Origin: Hirudo medicinalis
Taxonomy: Eukaryota; Annelida; Clitellata; Hirudinida; Hirudinidae
NCBI GenBank assembly: GCA_011800805.1
Contig: MPNW01000555.1
Location: forward strand, 59,716 to 87,215
Direction of reading: 5' to 3'
DNA length: 27,500 bases
Below are positions 1-11,214 of the stretch, piece by piece (position 1 is the stretch's first letter; each line of letters opens with the position of its first letter). Under the pieces are notes generated by a model. It had not been told where the DNA came from and did not search any database. It saw only the letters and a program-made list of their open reading frames with translations. A program made the translations under genes and the position numbers.

Positions 1-94
<94 letters not shown>
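1..94. repeat. (GAT)n microsatellite
   Basis: The window opens inside an uninterrupted GAT/ATG trinucleotide array that breaks at gatgacaag, so its true length is unknown because the left edge is cut. Any frame would give poly-Asp, poly-Met or poly-stop, so it is not coding. Confidence 0.97.
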
Positions 95-95
<1 letters not shown>

Positions 96-981
96 CAAGT
101 TGCAAAAAATAGTTAATATATTTTTAAAAATATATAATAGCTTGTGTTTCAAAGAATTAACAGTTAAGATGATCTGAAATGAATTTCAAATCTAAAATGA
201 ATGGCTTCCAAAGCAACCATTTTTTGTAAAATAATTCGCTCAACGACGTCCTTAATAATAAGAAGTTCTAATAAGAACCTGACAACCTCATGAACTCTCT
301 CTAGTTTTGAGTAGTATGGGTAGCAATTAATCACCAGTGATTGTTGAGTGCCAAAGACTCGGCACAAGCACTTCAAACCTCGCACCCATCTTTTGCCGCC
401 CACATTAATAAGTCACCTTCCCATTCCTCTGTCATAAGATCTCTTGGAGTGTCAAAGTAATCTGAACTCTTTGGTGTATTTGTATTTCCATATAGAACTC
501 ACTCTTCCCTGATTGGCTGGTGAAGGAGTGTCATCACCAGTAGTTCCTATTCGCAGTTCCACGTCACGTGACACAGAGACTTGGTACAATTCCTGCACTT
601 AATGACACTTAGCTTTCTTGAAGAATGGCTGAATTAAGTGAAATAGAAATGAAATACATGTTAAAATAAATAAACACAATAATAATTCTTCATATATTTA
701 TTATTAATTTAAGCATGTAATAATTTTTTTGATTGAAACTTAAAAATAACAAGAATACTACTGTTATTACACTATTTATATTAGTGTGTGTTGATTGAAG
801 CTGGTCATTAAGTGTAAAATCAATCACTGAAATTTCAATCAAGTCACTCCAAATGTTTATCGAAAAGACTTCTTGGATTCTCAGAGGATGCATTTATCTC
901 ACCATCCATCCATCATTTCATACAAAACACTTCCAGATGTTTTTGCGATTTGATTTAAAATATAAAATGGAATTCCAATTT
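95..981. other. AT-rich gene-free stretch
   Basis: I see no exon-like segment with flanking splice signals and no recognisable protein similarity on either strand. The short open frames present have ordinary AT-rich noncoding composition. The stretch ends where the first (ATT)n array begins. Confidence 0.55.
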
Positions 982-1027
982 AATAATAATTTATTATTAT
1001 ATTATTATTATTATATTATTATTATTA

Positions 1028-1062
<35 letters not shown>

Positions 1063-1133
1063 TATTATATTATTATTATTATTATTATATTATTATTATT
1101 ATATTAATTATATTATTATTATTATTATATTAA
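982..1133. repeat. (ATT)n microsatellite with ATATT interruptions
   Basis: About 150 bases of ATT units are regularly broken by a single inserted A/T step (ttatattatt). Frames through it give poly-Ile, poly-Leu or poly-Tyr artefacts. Confidence 0.95.
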
Positions 1134-1289
1134 ATTGTTATAAAACTACATAAAATTACTTAATTGTAAACTTATTTTATTGAATGACGACCGATGTTTT
1201 TATGAATTTGAAGTTGAACCAATGAAAGTTTCACAGAAGAATCCCATACTTCTCAAAGGAGACGTCATCTTGGCTGTGGAGCATTTGTA

Positions 1290-1490
1290 AATGTGAATGT
1301 ACTCATTTATATAGCGCCATATGCATATCGTCAGAGGCGCTTCTTGTTAACCATTTATAAAGCGCTCCTTCCCAAGGGCGCTTGTGGCAGTGCCGGCTGG
1401 GTTTCGAACACGACACATCACTACTGTTGCCATTACCTCCGCATGCAGGAACGTAACGTTCGGCCAACCTACATTTATTCTGAATAAATA
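1290..1490 (-). repeat. tRNA-derived SINE-like element, copy 1
   Basis: Read on the minus strand, this segment has an A-box-like TTGGCCGAACG followed by GCGTTCCTG-like sequence. It then has the B-box-like GTGTTCGAAACCC and a GC-rich body with AGCGCCC...GCGCTATATAAATG. The same ordered blocks occur at about 8475-8690 (plus) and, more diverged, at 17871-18022 (plus), so this is a dispersed family and not a chance tRNA-like patch. Box A and box B plus a unique body is the usual architecture of a tRNA-derived SINE. The boundaries are approximate and I saw no clear target-site duplication. Confidence 0.65.
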
Positions 1491-1495
1491 TCTGA

Positions 1496-1649
1496 ATTAT
1501 TATTATTATTATTATTATTATTATTGTTATTATTATTATTGTTATTATTATTATTATTATTATTGTTATTATTATTATTATTATTATTATTGTTATTATT
1601 ATTATTATTATCATTATTATTATTATTATTGTTGTTATTATTATTATTA

Positions 1650-1687
<38 letters not shown>

Positions 1688-1711
1688 GTTATTATTATTA
1701 TTATTATTATT
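1496..1711. repeat. (ATT)n / (GTT) microsatellite
   Basis: About 215 bases of ATT units with scattered GTT, and ATC once. It abuts the 5' side of SINE-like copy 1. The open frames across it (poly-Tyr, poly-Leu, poly-Ile) are repeat artefacts. Confidence 0.96.
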
Positions 1712-1937
1712 TACTTATTTCAAAAGTAAGCAGAGGACAAGTGCCTCTTACCTGCTCAAAGACAAACAAGAAAATGTTTGTTTTTTTATGAGAGGTGTCA
1801 TGTCATTTGAACAAAGAAAGGGAGTAAGATGTGATCGTTGATGAAGCAGGTGAATCGACTGTAGGTTGTCCATGAAACCATGTTATTGGGGAGTTCAAAT
1901 TTTTAATATGCGATTAGTGAAGAAGTATTTAGTACTG

Positions 1938-1938
<1 letters not shown>

Positions 1939-1994
<56 letters not shown>

Positions 1995-2040
1995 CATTAT
2001 TATTATTAGTGTTATTATTATTGTTATTATTATTGTTATT
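1939..2040. repeat. (ATT)n microsatellite
   Basis: About 100 bases of ATT units with a few GTT, ATC and AGT substitutions. The minus strand reads as poly-Asn, an artefact. Confidence 0.95.
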
Positions 2041-3230
2041 CAGTAAAACAATTACAAGTTTTAAACTGCTTTTCCATAAAAATATTTTCCAATAAAATAT
2101 ACATAATATATACAATACAGATATTATGCTTACAATAATAAACCTTACAAATTAATAAGCTTAAAGATTATATTTTTAAAGCATTCGTCAGGTGACATTT
2201 TCATTTCAAACGACCACCCACGATCCAAACTTTGACTAATTGTCTTGTGAGCATGCTGTTCACAAATTACTAACGAATATAACTTTAATCCATCATTTCA
2301 AGTATTTACAAATAATTCATCTCCTTGAAACAATACTTTTGTCTGCTTCTATTGCGCCTAGTTTTTTTGTCAATTTTTAACGGTTTTGTCTTAATATTTT
2401 TATGGCAATTTGAGCCAAAGTATTTTTGACAGGTGTGTCTGTTAGAATTGAAGTGCTATGCTTTCGTTTGTTTCCATTTGCTTCTCATGGTTCAGCTACT
2501 GGAAATGGTCGAATTTCTTATGGTGTGCTGCTTAAGTTAGAAATTTTGTACATTTTAATGGTTTTATTTATTTATTTATATCCTGCTTTGATCACATTAA
2601 AATTATAAGTTTTATTTTTTTTTACCGGAAAACTTAAAATCAATAAACTTGCAGAGAATTTCATGTTTTTGTTGCGAAATAAAAAAGTTGTAACGAATTT
2701 AATTAACACGGTTTATCTTTGAAATTTCTGTCCCCTAGGCGCAGCAGACGTAAGAAATAAAATGACATTTACTCGATTAGTATGAAAATATAATATAGTG
2801 TGAAAATATAATATAGTATGAAAATAATTATCATTTAAATTATTACAGACTAAGTAAGCAACTTGTTTATTTTTTTAAAAGTTGAATGTCTGATCATAGA
2901 ATTTACACTGTATAATTAATTTAGATTTTTTTTTATAACGTAGAAATTGATTCTGTAACATACTGCCCTGTAACATTCGTAACATTCGGCCCTACTGCAA
3001 AAGAAGTGCGATATTGCTTGTCTTCCAATAATATGTTTGACCAGATGAAAGAAGAAGAGGTAACACAGTGAACAGGGATTATCGTAAAATTGAAGCACAA
3101 AATACTTCTGGCCTTAAATCGGCCACACTTAGACTTAGTGATTGACCGCTTCAGTGGTATCCGAATGATGCTCCTTCGGCATCGCTCCAGGTCAGTCGTA
3201 TTCTGTTGCAACGCAATGAAAGATTGAATT
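2041..3230. other. AT-rich gene-free stretch with a short tandem repeat
   Basis: I found no supportable exon. At 2781-2828 there are two and two-thirds copies of an 18-base unit (tatgaaaatataatatag, then tgtgaaaatataatatag, then a partial copy). Short open frames, such as the one around 2933-3211 on the minus strand, show no recognisable domain. Confidence 0.5.
2781..2828. repeat. 18-bp AT-rich tandem repeat, about 2.7 copies
   Basis: The units at 2781-2798 and 2799-2816 differ at one base, and a partial third unit follows at 2817-2828. Confidence 0.85.
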
Positions 3231-3441
3231 ATAAACTATTAATACAATACCGGTGATATAAATTGCTCTGAGTATTTGTAAATAACCAAGCGGATGCCTT
3301 TGCACGAGAGGTACGGTAAACAGATAACCTGTGAGAGTACAGGTGTTGTATTAAAAACCCAAAGTCTTGCTTCCTTTACTGTAATAGTTTTTGAACCATT
3401 CATGAATAGATGCACCGGTAGATTGTTGTCCATGGAAACGT

Positions 3442-3529
3442 TGGACATCCCCGAAAATAGGCCCTACAACGACTTTCGGCGCAAAAAGTAATGTAAGACC
3501 CGGTCTTATTTTTGGGGAAACACGATACT
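3442..3529. mobile_element. possible DNA-transposon terminal sequence
   Basis: The segment contains catccccgaaaataggccc and, about 30 bases on, aagacccggtcttatttt followed by ggggaaacacg, with the small palindrome AAGACCCGGTCTT. On the minus strand this reads as a gtgtttcccc-aaaaataagaccgggtctta block. I remember closely similar blocks at the ends of widely dispersed DNA transposons in several animal genomes. That identification is from memory, and no partner inverted end or transposase was found nearby. Confidence 0.4.
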
Positions 3530-3729
3530 AAGTTAACTAATTCTATATTTGTGATTATTCGTGGAATTTTCGCTGAAAAAATATTTTCGCGTATTTATTT
3601 AAGAATTACAAAAAGAACATGATTTCGAGGTGTCCAATAACTGAGAAAGACAATTTCAAAAATCAATAGGAAATATGACTAAAACTTCCATAAAACATGA
3701 ACAAAAATGACTAAAACTAAAACGAAATA

Positions 3730-4026
3730 ATGTTTCTCTTATTCTCATTAAATTTCAAACATCTGTTACCAACTGAAGTTATTCAAGTTTTTACGAATTT
3801 TCCATCTTTCCAGGCACTTAATGGCGTTTTCCAAGTCGGATTTGGAGTGGACCTGCCTTCCAATGGTGTAAACATTTTCAAAATGTTTTCAATCCGATTT
3901 GAATCCGAGGAACATGCTGGCCGTCTCGTATCTTTCAAATTTCTGCCACGGAAAAATTCCTCCGTCAACTTGGAAGCATGGATCGAGGCATTGTTTTGCT
4001 GGGAAATAAAAGTTCCTTCAAAATAA
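3730..4026 (+). CDS. unassigned 98-aa open reading frame (doubtful)
   Basis: An ATG-initiated frame of 98 codons whose base composition is less AT-rich than its flanks and whose residues look protein-like in the second half (e.g. IRFESEEHAGRLVSFKF). I recognise no family, see no convincing splice sites or promoter, and cannot exclude a relic of a transposable element or chance. The opposite strand is also open for 61 codons over the same bases, which weakens the case. Confidence 0.15.
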   Translation: MFLLFSLNFKHLLPTEVIQVFTNFPSFQALNGVFQVGFGVDLPSNGVNIFKMFSIRFESEEHAGRLVSFKFLPRKNSSVNLEAWIEALFCWEIKVPSK

Positions 4027-4363
4027 GATCACCCCAAAGGCAGAAGATGATTTTCTAATATTGACGGCCTTGTAAACGCATACGGTCGATTCTAACTAGC
4101 TCCATTTCGTTGATTTTTCTCAACTTACATATTTGTTTCGTTTATTATTCGTTGTCCGGAAATAAGACATTAAATTTTGTAGCATAAAATCAAGTTTGAG
4201 GATTTCTGCGCATCGGTATTTGACTCGAATATTATGTAAAATGTTAGACTCTAATAACTCTGCCGCAGATTTGCAATTAATATGGAAAGTTTTGTACTTC
4301 AATTTATGGGTACCATTTTACTTTTTCCAATGTTTATTTCTTTGTCCTTTCCTTATTTGTGAC

Positions 4364-4880
4364 TTTCAAATCAAATCAAATAAGACAATCTTTATGGTGG
4401 CGTAAGTCCAAATCACAGGACCTCAAGGCCACCGTATAAATGCGTCTTGAGAGACTTTCTAAAGCCTTCAATGCTTGCTGCGGATGTGACCTGAGGTGGA
4501 AGTTGGTTCCAGATCCTTGGGTCAGCAACAGTAAACGACCTGTCCCCAGCACATTTGAGTCGCCCGGCCGGAACGAAGAGGAGCGACGAAGAAGATGATC
4601 TGAGTCGTTTTCGACTAAGCAGGTCACGGAGGCGAGTCACTTTCGATGCAAGATACGGAGAGCCATCTCTTTGAGGCACTTGAAAACTAGAAGTGCCACT
4701 TTGAATTCAATCCTGCGTTCAATCCCCAGCCAGTGGAGTTCACTGAGGATGGGGGTGATATGGTCATATTTGTGCTTTCTCATCACAAGCCTGGCAACTT
4801 TAGAAGCGTTTATCGAATAATGAAATTTGGCAAGTATGGTTTTTTTCGATGTAGTTTGTAGTGTTCCCCATTTCACTTTG
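4364..4880 (-). mobile_element. non-LTR retrotransposon (LINE) 3' end, decayed
   Basis: On the minus strand two overlapping frames give the typical C-terminal tail of a CR1/L2/jockey-type reverse transcriptase. The first is 4876-4637, with RKHKYDHITPILSELHWL and IEFKVALLVFKCL. The second is 4679-4413, with GDRSFTVADPRIWNQLP and FRKSLKTHLY. A frameshift near 4655 separates them, so the copy is inactive. The element ends on the minus strand in a short pentamer tail (about three ATTTG units, 4364-4382). Truncation of everything 5' of the last part of the polymerase ORF is usual for LINE insertions. No intact copy is present. Confidence 0.85.
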
Positions 4881-6940
4881 GGCTTTCCTCCACAACGTAC
4901 TTATAAAGAAAATTATTGTATTGTATATTCCTCAAGCTTCCGCAGATAAGCAAATCCATAACGATCTAACGGTGGCTCTCTAGACTAGTAAAAGTCATCT
5001 TATGTCTGCTTCTAATGTCAGTGGCCTTCTTGCTTTTCGCATTTGTTTAGAACATTTGTATGTGTCTTCCAGTCTGAATATTTCTTCCAAAGACGTAAAT
5101 TTGTCAATTCTTGGTACTCCTTTGTCGCCTAGAAATATCTTTGAAATAGACGACATCTTGTATCCAGATGACGTCCGTTGAAACTTCGTCTTAGTCATAC
5201 TCGGAAGAATCAACAAAATTGATCATTGACAATTATTTTCACTTGTACCACATTATGTAAATGAGGATTGTAGGTTTTTTTAAATTATAATCAATGTCAT
5301 CTTGACTGTAACTTATTATTTTTTGCTCTAAGCTGACCCCGGAAATTTGTTCATGTTTATGACAAGACATAAATTGATCGAACATTCAATGGACAAGTTT
5401 TAACTTAATTTACTACGGAGTCGCATTACCTGTGTTTGTAAATCTTATTCCATGTAAAAGTTTATTTAATGATATTAGGACTGCTTAATTAATTTACACT
5501 GTCTCGCTAGTAAGTTATCTTCCATCATTTCCTCGCGGAAAATAACTCAGTTACTCGTTGGTCTAAAATTTATGAAGGTTGCCTCGATCAAACACAGACA
5601 AACAATGGAAGAATTAATAACAAGAATTACAATTTTTTTTTATTTTACTCAGGTTTTTTATTTGGAAAGTTTTACAATTGAGGAATCATTTTCAAATCCA
5701 GAATGATAGTCTTCTTAATACAGTATTAGTATTAGTCCGACGCTTTTATTTGTGGAGTATATCTGACTACGTTACCATTTCTGATAAATATTATTTATAT
5801 ATTTATTCTTTTTTTTATTATTTTCAGTTTGAGTTACCCAGCGATAGTATGTCGTTTAGAAGTAATAACAACATCCTTCAGAATCAGTACAGTAGTATTT
5901 TGAATTATACAATGATTTATGAGTTTATACCGTGATGCATTGCAATCATATTGGACAAATGGTTAAATGTATGACTTTCTCGTGTTATATCATTGCGATA
6001 CATTACTAATCAGATATTAAAATTGTATGTCGTTCATGTAATGGTCCCGTATTTGCCTTAATTTGTTTGTTTCTATTAAATATGTATGACGTAATTACGT
6101 TCACAAACCAAACAAACAACAAAACAAAAATATTTATTTCCGTTCATTTATTTCATGCAATCCTTTCTTGCTCATGCCGAGTGATTTTTATCATTTGAAG
6201 AATGATTTCAAAAGTGGCAAAACATGAAATGAATGACCAGGCATGTGTTGCCTATATATTTCATCAAAAACTATAAAATTGTTTATATTGGATAAATGGT
6301 TAATATTGACGTGTTTTTCTTATTTTATAGGCCACTCGAGAAACTCTCAACTTTGTATTAAATAGCGCTGCATTTGCTAAATAAAAATAATTTCACTAAT
6401 TATTACAATTTATTTTCTATCTTTTAAAAATTAAACTTTATGTTCATCCAATCTATACAATTGTATAGATCTATGTAATTGGTGAAAAATACAAACATGA
6501 GAATCTCACATAAATATCTGGAACAGCATTTACTAAAGTTACGGTTACTATTTTTAGACATTTATTAGATTATAATTCAGAATTCCAACAATTTAATCTT
6601 ACCTTGATTGGTGAACAGTGGATTCCTCTTTGAATATATAAGTTGTTAGAGCTTGCTTTTCTTAAGCGAACAGGTTTATGCATCTTTCAATATTTTCTCA
6701 TCAGTTGATATTGGGTATAATGAAATCTTCTATAATATAAAACAGAAAAGTGCTTGTATATCTGTCTGTCTGAAGAACTCCTGAAGAACTCCTCAAACGT
6801 TGATCTGTAGCGTGCTTGAAATTTGCACACGTCATTCTCCGTGCCATTCTTAGGTCGACTGTGCTATTTTCAACTTTCAAGTTTTCCAACTTTCACCTTT
6901 TCCTAAATCGCATATCAGCTGTAAAACCCGAGAGCCACTG
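4881..6940. other. AT-rich gene-free stretch
   Basis: About 2 kb with no recognisable coding exon or RNA gene. It contains only short homopolymer runs and ordinary AT-rich sequence, and the frames of 60-85 codons inside it look random. Confidence 0.5.
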
Positions 6941-6949
6941 AAATCAAGG

Positions 6950-7120
6950 AGCAGCGTGCTCTCGAATGTTCTAATGGTCAAGACTTTGCCTCTCGCGATG
7001 ACAGCACGGATTCGAACCCCGATGAGGGAGCATCCTATTCATCCAGTTCTCCGAGGGCAAGTGGCTGGCTGTACTTGAAGGACGGAAATAATAAAATTAG
7101 TTATAATGGATAAAAATTAG
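6950..7120 (+). repeat. tRNA-Glu-like SINE or tRNA pseudogene
   Basis: The plus strand has TTCTAATGGTCAAGACTT, which matches the D-arm pattern of eukaryotic tRNA-Glu (GGTCTAGTGGTTAGGATT). It is followed by ...GCCTCTCGC in the anticodon-arm position (CTC) and a good B-box, GGATTCGAACCCC. The acceptor stems do not pair, so it is not a functional tRNA. The downstream unique part ends near aaataataaaatt, which could be a SINE tail. It does not share the body of the other SINE-like family in this window. Confidence 0.5.
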
Positions 7121-7129
7121 TCTGACCGG

Positions 7130-8460
7130 CGAATTCGGTTTAAAAAAGTTAGTTACGTCATAAAAGATCACAACTTGAAAATACGAAAAGTGACTTTAAA
7201 AATGCGAGCACTGATTACTCAGTTATTTATTTATTTATTTATTTAAGTTTATATTTAAAGTGCCGAAAGCATCCATGACAGGATATAAAAGGCATTATGG
7301 TAATCAAATCAATCAGTCCTACAATCGAGCGAGCTGGATTTAAAACCAAATGTTAATGACTGGGAAAGTTAAATAGATGAGTTTTAAGGTTATTTTTGAA
7401 CAATGTCAATGTCTCAGACGATCTGACATGTCTCTGACATGAGACGAAAGATCATTCCACGTCCGCGTTATTCTTTTTATTGGTTGGTAACAGATGTCAG
7501 ATGATGAAATAGTATGTTTCATCCAGTGATGGTGTATGGGAAACAAGTAAAAACTAGTGCTGAATAGTTAACACTGCATGCTATAAATTAGAAATATTTT
7601 TGTTAATTTATCACAATATTGGTCTAGACCCGTGTTCGTGCTTGTTGATGATTCCAAAATTAAAATTTTCTGGATATAAATAAGAGCAAATAAAGCAACG
7701 TAGTGCTTCATTGGATGGCAAAAGAAAGTTAACCAGCATGTGCATCGAACGCTGAGAGGATTGATGGACAGATTTGGAGTAAGGATTGGATACTGTTGTG
7801 AGAGTTAACGCTGGCCAGATACGAGGCCAAATGTGTCTCGATTTCTCACTTAGTATTATTAGTGTGAAAATTAGTTGATTTACTGGAAAATTGGTTCGTC
7901 CAAAACGGAGAAGAAGCGAATCGTCGCAATAAGGAAGTGAAAGATGCATTGAGCATCAATTTAATGATCAAAACGAGTTAGTTTATTGGACCTGGAAAAG
8001 TTTTAGGGTTCATAGGACTTGTTAGTTAATAGACCGTGACTCAGTAACAACCTTATGAACTTCATTTGTGATTTACGTTGTCCCGGTGTCGTGGCATTGT
8101 AATATACCAAATCTTTGGTTGAATATTTTTTCGAAATATTTTTTTAAGTTAGGTATTTCAAGAAATATCAACAACTGCATAAACATTAAGATTGAAATGA
8201 GGATGAATCAAGCAATGATTAGTGAAGTATTGCTGACACCGACAATGTTCATCGCCAGAGGCATCTGACCATGCGGTGCATTTGATATCTTGTGAGATTC
8301 ATGCTTGAAGTTTACGTGCATCAATTAAACATTAAAAATAATTATTTAGGCAAGATATTTTTTATTTTAATTTAAGAAGTTGAGTGACTGTTGACCACTT
8401 CAATTTGGACCTCTGAGAACTTCGAGAGTGGTTGATTAAAAGATAAATGAAGTTAGGGAA
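7130..8460. other. gene-free stretch, probably old repeats
   Basis: No supportable exon. Around 7225-7530 there is a (TTTA)n run at 7225-7243, then sequence that looks like a degraded 3' repeat end (agttttaaggttatttttgaac ... gatcattccacg). I cannot assign it to a family. The 112-codon frame on the minus strand at 7611-7949 has no recognisable motif and no splice support. Confidence 0.4.
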
Positions 8461-8469
8461 ACCTTCACA

Positions 8470-8690
8470 GGAAACCTGGCGTACAGGTTGGCCGAATGGG
8501 TTGCGTTCCTGGATTTCTGTCGTAATTCGTATTCATTCAACATTCGTATTGTGTCGTGTTTGCAGCCCGGCCCGCACCGCCAGGGAGCGCCCTCGGGTAG
8601 GGGCGCTATATAAATGGTAGATCGATTGAAAAGTGCCTTTATGCAACGGACTTTAATCAAATAAATAAATAAAATAAGTAATAAATAAAA
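8470..8690 (+). repeat. tRNA-derived SINE-like element, copy 2
   Basis: The segment carries the same order of blocks as the minus-strand element at 1290-1490: GTTGGCCGAATGG, GCGTTCCTG, GTGTCGTGTT, a decayed B-box (TTTGCAGCCCGG), GGGAGCGCCCTCGGG and GGCGCTATATAAATGG. It ends in an (AAAT)n tail (aaataaataaataaaataag), the 3' simple-repeat tail expected of a retroposed SINE. Confidence 0.7.
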
Positions 8691-9297
8691 AGTGCCTTCA
8701 CATCACATTCGGATACACAAGGCACTGAAAAGATCGGCTAAATACAAATTCACGGAACCACTTTATGAATGGACTCATAAATTTCATCCTGATTACAATA
8801 GCAAGATGAGATTTACTGAAAAATAAAGAATCTAATTTAAAAAAAAAATCGTCTGCATTAAATTTCATTGCAAATAAAAACCTACGATAATTTGAATTTA
8901 GGTTCACCGGTTAAATGCAACAACAAAATGCAATTTGAATTGAAATAAAGCTTTTGATACAAATGTGATCGACACGAATTGGAGTTAGCAAGATTAAATG
9001 TATTTCTCATTTTGAACTTGAGACCCGATCGAAATGCCCGCAGAAAAATGCCAGCAGATTCAAACACAAATTAAGTTCGGCATCAAATTACTGGCTAGCA
9101 TTTTTCTGCTAAGAATTTTATCAACCCCGATGAAACACAATCTCAGCACATGTTTCAGGAGACGATTTAAGAATGATTTTTTGAATTTCAAAAACTCTGA
9201 CGATGCTTGAATAAACAGATTTTTTCTAACTTTAATCACAACAATTCCTTGTGGGAGTATTGTTTCTTTGAAGCACTTCCGAAGTATTGGAAAGGAT
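8691..9297. other. AT-rich gene-free stretch
   Basis: I see nothing with splice signals or protein similarity here. It separates a SINE-like copy from a minisatellite. Confidence 0.5.
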
Positions 9298-9298
9298 T

Positions 9299-9432
9299 GA
9301 ATGAGTGGACGAATGAGTGAGTGAATGAATGGATGAGTGAATGAGTGAATGAATGGATGAGTGAATGAGTGAATGAATGGATGAGTGAATGAATGAATGA
9401 GTGAATGAGTGAATGATTGAACGAGAGGAAGG
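9299..9432. repeat. GAATGAGT / GAATGAATGGAT minisatellite
   Basis: About 130 bases built from 4-bp-register variants (gaat, gagt, ggat) arranged in higher-order blocks such as gaatgagtgaatgaatggat repeated three times. The minus strand reads as a periodic His/Ser/Phe/Ile frame, an artefact. Confidence 0.92.
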
Positions 9433-9697
9433 ACGAACGAATGAACAAAGATAATTCTTATTACAGAATGAAATTTATGAAGGAACGTTTATCTGATAAT
9501 ATGAAAGTAGACGTAAATACAATTATTTATGTTTCCATTCATAATCATGCTATTTATAAGTTCCTATTTGTAATTGATACTTGCTTCTGAAGTACATTTT
9601 TTTGTACATAATTGTACTTATAATTTTTTTTATCGGCATTACCATATTTGTATTTAGTATTTATAATCATACATAATGTTTGTATATTTGTCATTAT

Positions 9698-9733
9698 TAT
9701 AATTATTATTATTATTATTATTATTATTATTGT
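9698..9733. repeat. (ATT)n microsatellite
   Basis: About 12 ATT units directly upstream of a short unique stretch. Confidence 0.9.
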
Positions 9734-9933
9734 AGAGATACGTCATATATGCTTAAATGTGCATATTTCACAATATGGAATTTAAAAAATTCCAAGGATC
9801 CATTTTCTTCGGTGCACGTCTCATGCAGGTCTGGCCATCTGAACAGACTAAACACATCACTTGAGGATGACATGACATCACCACTCGGAGGTCAGGTGGT
9901 GAGATGGATGACGATGTCTGCAGTGATAATGAC

Positions 9934-9936
<3 letters not shown>

Positions 9937-9976
<40 letters not shown>
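9937..9976. repeat. (GAT)n microsatellite
   Basis: About 13 perfect GAT units followed by imperfect GAT/GAC sequence to about 10003. It lies about 230 bases upstream of the EHD start codon. Confidence 0.92.
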
Positions 9977-10207
9977 CGACAACGATGATGATGACGATGA
10001 TTGACATCAACAACGCGCTCACACAATCCTCAGTTGGGCTCCACAGGCCGCGTAGGTTGTTAGTAGCAGGCATGTGCTTATAAGTGTCAACACTCTCCGG
10101 ATGAATCCTCTTGTGGCATGGAAAAGTAAAGGTCAGGGTGATCCAGTCACTAGAGAAGTCTTCGTTGTTGCTATTGTGTTTCTGAGTCAGTTGCCTGGTG
10201 ATTTAAG

Positions 10208-11122
10208 ATGTTTTCGATCATGAAGAAGGACACGTTGAGACGCAAGGAGACTGAGATCAACACCTGCGTAAGCGAAGGACTGAAGACCATTTACAAGTCA
10301 AAACTCCTCCCACTCGAAGAGTTTTACCACTTCCATGAGTTCCACTCGCCTCCATTGGACGATGCAGACTTTGACGCTAAACCGATGATTCTCCTTGTCG
10401 GTCAGTATTCCACTGGGAAGACCACTTTTATCCGCTACTTGTTGGAACAAGACTTTCCTGGCATGAGGATAGGACCGGAACCAACCACGGACAGTTTCAT
10501 CGTCGTCTCCTACGGAGAAGACAACACCGTCATCCCCGGAAACGCTGTGGTCGTTGACAAGAAGAAACCCTTCAGAGCGTTGGCCAAGTTTGGCAATGCC
10601 TTTCTGAACAGATTCCAATGTTCGCAGCTTAACAACCGAGTTTTGGAAAGTCTCTCCATCATCGATACGCCTGGGATTTTGGCGGGGGAGAAGCAGAGGG
10701 CAGATCGAGGCTACAACTTCGCATCGGTGATAGAATGGCTGGCAGAAAGAGTGGACAGGATCATCCTCCTCTTTGACGCCCACAAACTGGACATTTCTGA
10801 CGAGTTCAGGGCGGTCATTGAGTCCATGAAAGGCTACGACGACAAAATCCGCATCGTCCTCAACAAGGCGGATATGGTGGATCACCAGGAACTGATGAGG
10901 GTTTATGGGGCCTTGATGTGGTCCCTGGGGAAGGTACTGAACACTCCGGAGGTGGCCAGGGTGTACATCGGTTCGTTCTGGGATCAGCCGCTGCATTTCG
11001 ACGTCAACAGGAAGCTCTTTGAACTCGAGGAACAGGATTTGTTCCAGGAGATTCAAAACCTGCCAAAGAATGCCGCCGTGAGGAAGCTTAATGACCTCAT
11101 CAAGAGAGCGAGGATGGTCAAG
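10208..11122 (+). CDS. EHD: EHD-family dynamin-like ATPase, first coding exon (partial gene)
   Basis: EHD proteins bind and tubulate endosomal membranes and drive endocytic recycling using a dynamin-related nucleotide-binding domain that hydrolyses ATP. This exon encodes 305 residues nearly collinear with the N-terminus of animal EHD1-4. They include the N-terminal MFS-type start, the helical LLPLEEFYHFHEFHSP segment, the P-loop GQYSTGKT (residues 65-72), EPTTDSF (91-97), DTPG (153-156), RIILLFDAHKLDISDEF (184-200), NKAD (219-222), RVYGALMWSLGK (231-242) and RKLNDLIKRAR (292-302). The ATG is preceded in frame by TGA, so the start is firm. The exon ends ATGGTCAAG|gtttgt at the point where other EHDs continue with the second helical region. 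Reading through the donor gives only 39 unrelated residues and a stop at 11242. The remaining roughly 230 residues, including the EH domain, were not found in the window. Confidence 0.93.
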
Positions 11123-11214
11123 GTTTGTTGTTCTTTCAGACTTTTGAAGTGGAATTTAAATCAACAGGCAGTTAAAGACTTGAACTTTAAGGCCGTTCAA
11201 ATATATTTCATCGT

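Noticed and set aside
1303..1841. Long open frames of poly-Ile, poly-Leu and poly-Tyr on both strands
   Set aside because: Produced entirely by the (ATT)n array at 1496-1711. Trinucleotide repeats without stops are open in several frames.
8470..8580. Possible functional tRNA gene
   Set aside because: Box A-like and decayed box B-like motifs are present but too far apart and without a cloverleaf. The copy number and tail fit a SINE instead.
9236..9448. His/Ser-rich periodic minus-strand frame
   Set aside because: A translation of the 4-bp-register minisatellite, with no other coding support.
10298..11056. 252-codon minus-strand open frame opposite the EHD exon
   Set aside because: It is a shadow of the GC-rich EHD coding sequence. 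The plus strand matches a known family end to end, while the minus-strand translation has no recognisable domain.
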